From the NCBI GenBank assembly GCA_964016985.1, contig OZ024825.1, forward strand, positions 40,687,668-40,751,667: DNA of 64,000 nt, written 5' to 3'. Positions 49,201 through 61,200 of the stretch are shown here, one piece after another. The DNA is from Anodontia alba (taxonomy: Eukaryota > Mollusca > Bivalvia > Lucinida > Lucinidae). The notes under the pieces were generated by a model. It made no database searches. It saw only the letters and a list, made by a program, of their open reading frames with translations, and was not told the origin of the DNA. The position numbers and the translations under genes were made by a program. The first letter of the stretch is position 1; each line of letters opens with the position of its first letter.

Positions 49201-52200
49201 TGGACATATAACATTTAAAATAATTAGCACTACAGAAGCGTTTCTTTAAATAACTATATTAAAAAAAATACTCTGACAAGGAATTGTCAATACCAGATTT
49301 ATCAAATTTTTGACATAGTGTGATTTTGATGATCTTCGTGATTTTGTGTGTTCTTTGTTTCCAAAGGCAATCCGTTTTTGACTTTTATTTTACTCTACTG
49401 TAGCTGATGTTGTGCCGTGTGACTGCCGTAAAAAGTCTCCCCGTACATCACCATAGTGCAGGTTATATTTTATTTCCTTTGGGATCATTGAGTCCATTCT
49501 GGTTATATTGAAAATCGAATACCGCTTAAGCTGGCGCTAGGGGGCGTATGCATCCTCGCGAACTACAGTGTTGCATATGAAGAGATTCAATCAAACCGAG
49601 TCTCCAATTTTCGTAACTTTGAGTGTTCATTGTTTCCAAAGGCAATCCGTTTTTGACTTTTATTAGCAACGTATTTGCATGATATCTTTATTCAGTCACG
49701 ATTGGTTTAGAATACATGAACAATTTTAATAAAAAAAAACAAAAAAAAAAACACCTCCCAACAGAAAGATATTTTAAGTCTAGCCCAAATGGGCAACGAT
49801 TTCTCACCTGACTCAAAGCCACTAGCTAGCTGTTGCCCTTGATCTAAAAGATGCAAATACGTCACCGCTTTCCCAAATAAAACTATATGGAAACGTGTTT
49901 CCAAGCTCAAGGACAAATAACTCTAAAACTAGAAATGTGTTCGTAAAATACTTTGCTCTCAAGTAGATGCTTGTCCATAAAATATGCCAAAGTTCGAAAA
50001 GGACATAACTCTGACAAAATTAATCAGTTTTTTTTTTCAAAAGATAATTAGGTAATCTGCTTATCGGCCCGAATAGGCTCACCAAGTCTCAAGGTTATAG
50101 CTCTTAGAGTTTTTCTTGATATTCTTACAGACAAGATTTCAGGATCATTATATATCAAGGAGCATGACTCCGGAAAGAATCAGAATGTTTAATAGTTAAT
50201 ATGGTAATTAACGTATCATCCTCAATAAGCACACCAAGTTTAAAGGCCCTATTTTAAACAGTTTTTGAGATATCTTGCTGACAAGGTTTTATTATCAATA
50301 TATTATATCTCCGGAAAGATATTTGGATACTTTTTTTCAAAACTTTATCAGATAATCTACTCTTCATCCCCAATAAAGTTTCAGGGACCTAGCTTAAATA
50401 GGTTTTGAGACATCTTGCTGACAAAATTTCAATTTTATTTTTTTACACGGGGCATATAAGTTTGGAGAAAGTCTGATGAAAAATAAACATGTTATTTAGT
50501 GAACAAGTTATCGTATGGACAAGGTCAAATAATGGCTTTTTGGCCACCCAAGGGCATATAATTTTAATGTGAATGGCCCAATATGTCTGAAATATGAACT
50601 CGGCCGAAATTGTATACCTGTCCTTATTTTCAGTCATAAAGTTGTTAACAGTCGGATAACGTTTCCCCATTATAAGGCTGCAGGCATTTTCTTTTTCGAT
50701 GTAATTTTGAAGTGGTTCATCCGTTCACACACAAAATCGACCTCGATCGAGATTTTATGCTTGTTCCGGATAATATTTTCCTATTACAAGTCTATTGGAA
50801 CTTTCTGTTGCTGAGGAAATCTGCCCCAAAATATTATGCAGTCAATCCCCCTCATATCTCCCCACCCCCTACACACACCATCCAACTATGCTACACAAGA
50901 GCTTTGGTCAAGTTGACCTACTGGTCTTAAAGCTATTCAAGTTTGATAGTTTGGACGACGGACGACGGACCAAGCGTATACTATATTCTCACCTATAAAC
51001 CTTCAGCTTAGGTGAGCTAATAATATTTCATCTGTAGACTCTGAATTATACAACGGCACAGAATAATCATTTACATACAAACAGATCAACCTAAAACAAT
51101 TAAATAGAATTGTCACAAAAGCAGTATTGAAATCTTCAAACGACAGAAACATCTTAGTTATCTCCGATTTGAATCACATTTGCAGCAAATGTTAGTCTTC
51201 TTCAATTTAGATGCAATTCAATTCAGTGTTGCCATTCCATATTTGAAAAATTTCTACCTTTTGCCACAAACTAAAGTTGACTCCATTAGAAGCGTAATAG
51301 ACATGTACAAAGCCTCTTAAGAGCTTTTAGTATTATTTCTACAAACACAGAAATGGTCTCTGTCCATTTTATACTGTTATTAAAATTTATCGAGATCTGA
51401 TCCTGCGTATTACGTCCAGTGGATATTTTCAGACCACAGGATCGCCCGATATAATGGCATCGAATATGACCCTCAGAGACGGGAACATCCGTGAAACATA
51501 ATACAAAGCATCAAATCACATTTTTTATTAATAATGTATTTATTATACATCACGAAAACATGTCTATATAATTTTGACCCCCTTAAAAGTAAAACTGGGG
51601 TTTACAGGGGTATACATTATTTTCCTCGAGGCGGTTCTAACGTGTACCAACAATCTACGTTTTGAGCAGAAATATGAAAAACATTAGAATTTCCAACATT
51701 CCACTTTTTTTTTTCATTTTTCTGTGAAAATAAGACTAATATAAAGCTAATGTCAAGCCATATTTACTCGAAAAAAAAAAGACATCATGAAAACATGCCT
51801 ATATAATTTTGACCCCCTTAAACCCCCACTTTTATATAGTAAAACTGGGTTTTACAGGGGTATACATTATTTTTCTTATTTCTGCTCAAAAACATAGATT
51901 GTGGTACTCGTTAGAACCGCCTCGCCAAGGCGGTTCTAACGAGTACATACAATCTATGTTTTGAGCAGAAATATGAAGAATATCAGAATTTATTTATCTG
52001 AAAATTTTCATTTTTTGGTGGTAAAGTTTTCAGTATATTTGAATAGGCATGTTTTCGTAATGATGCTGTCTGTAACGATTTTGAATTGCGCTTTCATGGC
52101 AGCTTAGAAAAGTTGAAGACATGGGAATGTTAGGCTTATTTTGCTGTATTTTTGACGTCAACAAGCCTCCATTTATAGGGTGTGATATTGAGTAGAAAAT

Positions 52201-55200
52201 TTCGAGACTCTCAAATGATCTGACTTTTCAGATCAGACTGTACGAAACCAAATAATTTGAAAGCGGTATCATTGACGGGTTTTCAACAAAAACAAGATCA
52301 GTCTCGTTTTAAAGTAAAAACATAGACTTCTCTGTATTTTTCCTGTTAGCGTTTGTCAGAAGGAAGATCCCACCTAGTACTCTACTTAAATCTACATGGA
52401 ACAAGATTCCTGTCCGGTCGATAACGATCCCATATAGATTCATCTCGAAAACATACCTGAATAATTTTGAACCCCTTAAATCCCATTTTTATAGAGTAAA
52501 ACAGGGGTATACATTATTTTTCTTATTTCTGCTTAAAACATAAATTGTGGGTACTCGTTAGAACCGCCTCGGCAAGGCAGCCCTAACGAGGACCCACAAT
52601 CTATGTATTGAGCAGACATATGAAAAATATCAGAAATTTTATCTGGAAATGTTCAGTTTTTTTGTGGTGAAATTTTCAATATATTTGAATAGGTGTGTTT
52701 TTGTAATGTAAGTAGAACCTAGATAGGTTTTTCCTATTGTCTGATTTACATTGTACCTGAGTAGCAGCTAATTGGATTCACTTTCATTTGCATCTCTGCT
52801 GTTTTAAAGGTGTGCCCTTGCTTTACTCTTGCCGATCGTATGTGCCAGATTTCAGGATCATGTTCAAATTCAAAATGAAATGTTTCATTTGCGTAAGACG
52901 AATCCACTTTACCCTCACATGCCTCAATAACTCTAGAAATACAAATAAATACAAAACTGCAGAATAATTACATGTACAAATTTCAGTAAAATTATATAAT
53001 TGTATGATTCATTAAGAGGCAAAGAGGCATAGGCTACTTAACAATGTTAACAAGAAATGTCAATAAGCAGTGCTTATTTGATACCCCGTAAGGTAAGCAG
53101 TACTTATTAGATATCCTCAAAGGTAATAATTGCCTTCTTGGTACTGAAAAGTAATGTATTAAAATGTATATTTGCTCAAGGTTGTATGAAGATAATTTCA
53201 TTAGCAGCAGACTCCTTCGTGCACATATTTAATGCATCTATAATGAGTCTGCAAATTATCAGATTGCTTTAACAAATACATTGAGACGACTTGATTTCAC
53301 TGTGCATTTACTATATAGATTCATGCCAAAGCAACTTTTCAAGAATAACAAAGGGAAATTACTCTAAAGGAATTAATCCGCAGGCCCTTATTTTTCTCCA
53401 ACAGCCACATCTCATGATATCAATATTTATGCAAAATATGAAAAGATTACTTGACTTATTTAACAAGATAGAAAGCTGAAACAAAATGTAACGGACGGAC
53501 GGACAACGTAAAAACAGTTTACCCCCCCACACACACACACATACATACAAACACACAAACACACACTTACACAAACAGACAAGATGTGCGGTCAGAAACA
53601 TACCGACTGTGACATATTATCTGAATAAAACGATAAAGGTAGAAACATTTTGCCCAGAATATTTCCATACTGAGACCTAGTTTTACTTTCAGATCCTGGC
53701 GTTACAGTCTGGACTAAAGGGTTATGAAAGATACAACTCTGTATCCATGTAAACAAATAAAATACTTCAGGTAAATGGTGTTCTGAATTCAAATGTTTCA
53801 TGCGTCTACAAGGTTGCCTTTGGAAAAAAAAGAACACACAAAATAACAAGGATCGGAGGTTCGGATTTATTAAGTCTCTTCATAAGCAGCTATGTGATTG
53901 TGAGACTGCATAAGTCCCCCTCACCCCCACCCCCTCCGCCCCTTCCCCACCCCCACCCCCACAGCACCCGCTTAAGCGGTATTCAACTTTCAAAATAACA
54001 ATAATCGGTTCAGTAATCCCAAAGGAAATAAAACATATATATTTTTTCTATGCATTACACTGGAGTGAGAGATAGAAAAAAGAAAACAAAAGACGGCAAA
54101 TCTTTCAGCATCGTGGTTTTCTTTACACAGTAAACTTCAATCCTTCGTAGGTGCATACAAAATTTGAAGACTCTAGTTCTCACAGGAACTGAGAAATCTG
54201 TAAAAAAATATTGGATTGAAAGAAAAATGAACAAATAAAGGGGATGATAAGCATGAGGATGCCGATTCTCTCTTACACATACCCGATGTTTGTACCAAAT
54301 TTCAAAATCCTAGATGCAGTAGTTCCAGACACACACCCAGACAGACAAAAATAAATACGCAAAGGACAAAAACTAGATACAACCTATATACTTCGTATGC
54401 CGGGGGTATAAATATAATCTGCACTATGGTGACGTACAAGGAGACTTGGAGCTATAACACTGCACTTGCCGCGCCATACTGACTGCCCAATAAACATCAG
54501 GAAGAAGTAAATAAATCGATAGCCATTCCCGAGCAAGCACACAGCGTTGAAACAACGTCGATTTAATGTCAAGACGATGAATAACGTTGAATCGACGTTG
54601 TTTCAACGTGCTGTGCCTGCTGGGTCCATACCACAATTTTCTATCACACAGCCTACTCATTCAGGAAAAAATATATAAGTAATAATATATACCCGGAAAA
54701 TGCCGCAATCACGAAACATACCCGCCGCCCCCCACACTTCGCCCGTCATGACGTTGAATCGACGTTGTATCAATGTTGCGTGACCGTTGGTTAATAATGA
54801 ACAAATAATAACTTTGAAACTGACGTATATTGTACAGATTATTCATACCCTGCACTTGTGGGATCATTTTCACTCAAGAGGTTAGTGTACCGCAAACATC
54901 TACATGCATGGTTGTGATGGTAAGCATTCTCTTTGTCGATGTCATACTGTAGCTGTATCCATGGATGACAAAGTTGCTCAACACTTTGGTAGCAGCTGCT
55001 CCCCCTGTACAGATCAAAGAGACTATTTTCGTCTTGATAGGTGAAAACGGCCCCGACGAAACCATCAACATATCTTCCGTGATCTATATTATGATATCTC
55101 GTTACCATTTTATTATCTGTGAGTCGCTGATCGAAATCGCATTCTACCTCGCCAACAACTATAACAGAACAGAAATAAAAATACTAGGAAACTGTGTTAA

Positions 55201-58200
55201 TATTTCCTGCAGTGTATCAATGTTCATCTTTCAGGTACTATACTTAGCGATTAAACGAACACACTAGTGAAAATAGAGACTAATATTTAAAACCATACGT
55301 AAAGATACCTAGGAAATGACACAAAACCCTTCCAATGCACCTAGATCAGGAACAAATAAGGACAAAACATACGCCACATCTTAAACCATAGACGCACAAA
55401 CGAAGAAGAATTGCAACGGAGGAGCCTCCTTCGAACGGTCGGTAGTAAAATTATTGTGGGACTTAAACCAATTTTACTCACGCGAAACATCACCCTTAAT
55501 TCTGATGCAGCTCTAAATTACAAATACATGTCTAGTTGTCATAGGGGGTCCTCTATCTCATCTGTGAGACATCACAGTGAAACAAATGTACTCAAAAACG
55601 CTGTGCTGAAATAAAGCAAAGGACTCAGTGGTGATCTGAAGCCAGTACATAAGAAAACCACACACAGGACCACGATGAAAAGCCATGTCAGGTATTACTT
55701 AGATCTAGTTGTTGTCAAGTTTAATTAGATATAGTTGTAAGATGTATGGCTATCATCTCCAAGAAAGACAAAGTACTATTACAACACTCGAAATAAAGGT
55801 ATATAATACATGGAATACTGAAATGAATATACTAGATATGAGAAGTATGTCTCTCACTCGGGATTGTGGATAATTCGGTAAAAAGAAAATTTGTTTCCTC
55901 GGAACCATTTGTTTTCGAATTAGCGCGCTCCTTCGTGACAGCTTATTCATAGCAGTCAAACACTGTTCATTATTATCTATATCCTGAATGACTGGCAGGC
56001 ATTCATTCATGCAATCTTCTGATGCCCCGGGAGTACAGCGTTTCGTGATTGTGACCATTTCCTTGGCAGCTTCATATTTTACTTTTCTTGTGCCATAACA
56101 AAAGTGAAAAATAGAAGATACCGGGAAATGCGAGCTAAAAACTGTGCATTGTACCGTATGATCCCTCTCTGAATTTTAAAGTAGCATTTTAGTGACTCTA
56201 AATTATACATATTCAGATGTTTGTCAGACAAAAAACATAAACATAAACATCTAAGTCGGAGGTCCCGGTGTTAGTCTTACTCTTTGTTGCTTTGTGTTTT
56301 ATTCTGCGAGGCGGTTTGTTTTGTGTCTTACCTTGTTTTATTTTGTTCTTGTGTTTTCCAGTCCTATAAGCATTTCGATTACCTCGCTTGAGAAGAGAGT
56401 GCTAAGTGCTTTTCGTACGGTTGTTCGATTTGCGATTGTTTGGGTGTCTGTTTCTTCTTCCTCTTGGTGTCTTGGAAGGGCTGCGGTTTGTGATTGTGGC
56501 ACTCCCTGGACTTTTCTCTTACCTTTTTTTAAGTTATGTACGAGACATAAAGAGAATAGAACGTTCGAATTCGTAAAACAAATCACAAGCACTAGTCCAT
56601 CATTGTACCACAACGTTAAGGAACATAATTATTACTTTGAAAACGTTGCGTATGCACACGGTCTTAAGAGCCAAATTTCTAATAAAAACAGCGATAATAA
56701 CAACAATAAAATATTTGCATAAAACAATCTAGAACTAGCAAGTAGGACGCCCTACGCTCGGTAACTGTTCAAGGCAAAACTTTCTGGGAAACGATACAAT
56801 TTCAGGCGAAGGCACTCTGTCAAATTTGTGTTGACTCCCTTCTTTCAAAGGAAAGAATTTGCTTCCCATATTCTATAAGAGTTGTTGAGCCTTTTTTCGA
56901 ACGGACGTAATGCGCAGGAAAGCAAACAGGAAATCATAGGAAGTGAGCTTAAATATCATTTTAACTTGGTAAAGTTCTTAAAGACACATATTCCATTGCG
57001 TAACATACTATTGACCCTTTTTGTGAAATATGCATCATACATCTGTGGTTACCTATGGCTCTCAAACAGGTAGAGACCACATATGGGGAAATCAGTTATG
57101 GACAGAAGGTAAATGGCTAGAATTAAAACAGAGTTTTTATTCATTTATCCATTTGAAACTATTTTGATAAAGTGTAGAATTTGAAGAATAAAAAGTTTTC
57201 TAAATAAGTGTAACTTAATTTATTTAAAATTGCTTAGATATATTGTTGTATCTATTTATTCATTTATTATTATTATTTTAATCAGAAATTAAACATTTAA
57301 TCCACTATTACACACAATCCATCATAACTGCAAGAGCTTTTAGGAATAAACTTAATTTCATTATCCAGTGAAACTTAACTTCTTTCAAACCATTTTGAAA
57401 CATGGAATTTCAGTACAAAAACGATAGAAATTATTAGTATCTGAGATGATCTTATTATTCTGTTCTAAATTTAAAACATGTGATAATAGGCTGAGTAAAT
57501 AAAACAATGTCTGGCATTTCTTTCAATACAAAAGTGATAAAAATAATTAGGTATCTGAGATGTACTTATTATTCCGTTCTTAATTTAAGATATGTGGTAA
57601 CAGATTGGAAAAATAAAACAATGTCTGGCATTTCTTCGTTCTTCCATCATTAATGGAGAACATAGATTTAGAAAACAAAACATTTTGTAGCTTCAAATTA
57701 AGCTCAAAATGCTTTGTTTTATGACAAGTCTGATAACAATTTTGATATTTTGAAGTGTTCATCTTTTACCTTATACATAAATAAAAAAGTAGACAAAAAA
57801 TGTCTTATTATTAGTTTTTCCTTTTTTTTTTGACAACTCTTGAAAACTAAGAATTCATTTATTCACTTTATAATTCAATAAGAATACACAAGATTAAAAA
57901 AAAATAAAATAAATAAAACAAAAGAAGAAAAAAAAATAAATAAACAACAAAAAACAAACAAACAAAAAAAAAAAACACAACAAATACATAATTGAATTTA
58001 TTTATTTCTTATAAAAAATAATCAATAAAATTTATAATTAAATCAAAATATTCATATAGTTCAGGTAAAACAATTCATACTTTATTAGCTTATATTCATT
58101 TTCCCCCTTTCTGGCAGCACCTAAACAGACTTCAGATTGTGATAATCCCCTCATAATCACTTAGATAAGACCAGCCTTTGATGTGAGCCACCACTATCAG

Positions 58201-61200
58201 GGCTGTATATTGCCTGCAATCATGATGGACCATCTCAGCCAAGAGGCAGAGAATATGTGTCTTTAAGTCTATTTAGCAAGTGACTCCTTCCTTCCTCAGG
58301 GTAAGTTTCTCGTAGGTATACTTTATATCGAGGAATAAACAATTTAAATATACCCTAAAGTGTTGATTTCCATTCGCACAGAGAAAGGATTGTCACCACC
58401 GAAAATATGGTAAATAGAGCTACGACATTTGTCAAGTTATATATGATGTAATTCTTTTGGGTAAAGAGCCACAAGTAAATATCATTTGCTCGCCAAATCA
58501 GGTAGCTAAATACACTTACCCGTTTGATAGATACCACTGGTATTGTACCCAGCATCCCACCATTCTTGACAGCTGTTCAGTCTATTACATTGATCTTCGT
58601 CCTGTCCTTCCAAGCAGTCAGGTATCCCGTCACAAACAAATGATAGCGGTATACATTTGTACAAACCACACAAAAATGACGTGCCGTCATTGCAGTTATC
58701 TAAAACTAAAGAGGAGCATCCTTCATTTCACAAGACGATAAAGTACAAATGAGCTGTGACATGCGAAAATGTGTCTTCGAGGTAAATGCAAACAGTCAAT
58801 TTCAAGATCAGCCAGCGGAGATATATTGTCTGGGCCCATTTGTTCAAAGCTAACGATAACTTTAGTTAACGATTTGTTAAAATTTACATCGAGTGATACG
58901 CAAATATGCTGAAATTTTTTGCTGAAAAAATGTGAGTAGCTTTTGCACTGCAAAAGCTACTCATATTTTTTTAGCAAAAATATCATAATATTGTATATTG
59001 AATCTGCTTAAACTGTTAACGAAATGACCCGAACCTTAACGAGCTCGTTAAGCTAACGAAGCTTTGAACAACTGGGCCCAGATCAGGAATTTTGCCATAT
59101 TTTGTTATGGTCCATAGTATCCAATGATTCTACAAGCGGACAATGAAGGTTCTCATTATACTGCGAGGATGCCGCATGTACTTATCAGGAAAAGTATACA
59201 ATCATTGCTTATTGCGTGCAATTACTTTGCTATTTATAAGCTTTCACATTGTGGCTCATAGGTACACAATCAGTATTGGTTCAGACAATTGTTGGGTTCT
59301 TATATCTATTTCCGCTGCTAAATATTTACTATAGGTACCGAATTAACTTAAATATTGAGACAGTTTAACTCCTTACCATATTTACACTACATTGTAAATC
59401 CTGTTTAAGTATTTAAAACATGCAGGTTGGTGGCGACAAGGACAGCGTATACCTTTATCAGAGGGCGGGTTCTGCGGCATCTGATCATGAAGTTACACTG
59501 TTTGTACAGGCAAATCTTCCCAGGTAACAGCAATTGCAGACTATTATTATACATATGGATTCAACAACAGATGCAATAAAGACAAGCAAAATCCTTACTC
59601 CAATCTTTCTAGGCAATTTTAAAGGAAAATATACACTTGGTAGATTTTCTTTAATTTTACAAGGAAGACAAGTTGTTTTGTTGCAGATTATATTTGATTT
59701 CTTTTTGGACCATTGGGCGCATTGTAGTATATTTGAAAATGGAGTTCTGCTCATATATACGCTAGAGATCGTAAGCAGTGTTGCAAACTCCATTGCTGCT
59801 TATGAAGAGTCTCAATAAAACCAAGACTCCTATTTTTAGTCCGTAGTGTGTTGTTTGTTTCCAAGGGCAATCTTTTTTATGTTTACTTTCGTTCTTCCTC
59901 GTTGCTTTCCTGCACACCCTTCTGAAAAGGTGTCCACTCTAAAAGGAAAGAATTTACTCCCTATGAATTTGCTCCCTTTAGAGAAGACATATTTTTAGAA
60001 GGGAATCAAAACCATTTGACAGAGTTGATTCCCTTTAAAATATATCCGTAACCCTAAACAGATGTGAGGCGAAGCAGTACGGACTTCTGGTTACCTGAAG
60101 CAAGGTCAGCTAATGAAAGATAATTGTCAACTTCTCAGCAGATAATAGAAATGGAGTAACGAAGGAAACACCACGATTACGCTGCTTTCAACATCTTTCA
60201 GTAAGTCGGTTTTTTGCATATGCATAATATGCGTAACATGAGTAAGAAAAGTAAAATTACTTACTGCAATCGCGCTGCCTCTCATCACTTCCGTCCTCAC
60301 AGTCTTCTTTTCCATCACAGCGTTGGTTCAAAGGAATACATTTAGAATTGTTGCATTGAAACTCACCCGTCTCACAGGGAGGAAAATCTAGAAATAGACA
60401 GGTTTAAGTCCGTTACGTTAACAAGTCTATGTAATGTGTACCCCCATGTTTTACCATGATATATATAGTGAAAACAGGGGATACCTACTTTATTATTAGG
60501 CGGATATTCAGAAGTTTGCAGTTTTTAAATCAGCTTTGCAATTTGTTTGTTACAGCCAGCAAAATTCTTTTATTGCATAAATCAGTCTTAACAAAAAAGG
60601 TAAGAGTAAAGTCCAGGGAGTGCCACAATCACAAACTGCAGCCCTTCCCAGACCCCAAGAGGAAGAGGAAACCGACAAATCCAAACAAGCATAAATCGAA
60701 CAAACGTACGAAAAGCACTAAGATTAGCTCTCTGTTCCCCAAGCGTGGTAACCGCAATGCTAAAAGGACTGAAAAACACAAGAAGAAAATGACACAAGGT
60801 AAGACATAAAACAAATTGCCTCATAGAATAAACCACAAAGCAACAAAGAGTAAGACTAACACTGGGACCACCGCCTTGAAACGGTCAGTAGAGCAAACCA
60901 CCGTGGGGGTTTAAAGCACTTTACAGCTAGCCAACTTCACCTGGGTCCCGATGCTACTCTTAATACAGAAATGCATAAAAATTCGTTTCGCATAAAGGCT
61001 CCCAACTCAGTCAAGTCTGTGGTCGGGCCTATCGTGGTCCTGTTTGTGTTTTATTGTGTTCTGGCTTCAAGCGCAATTGAGGTCTTTGCTTATTTTCATC
61101 AGTGTTTTGATTATATGTATTTCACTGTTATGTTACACCGATGAGATAGAGGACCCTATGTGGATTAAACATATATTAGTAATTAGAAGCTGCGTCAGAA

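Noticed and set aside
53592..53849. Minus-strand ORF of 85 codons
   Set aside because: No homology or splice support; overlaps CA-rich and M10-like sequence.
55753..56058. Minus-strand 101-codon ORF with several Cys ([17 protein letters not shown])
   Set aside because: Lies in receptor intron C-D but no phase-compatible splice pair was found, exons C and D already join in frame, and its start overlaps the dispersed GTTTCGTGATTGTGACC repeat text.
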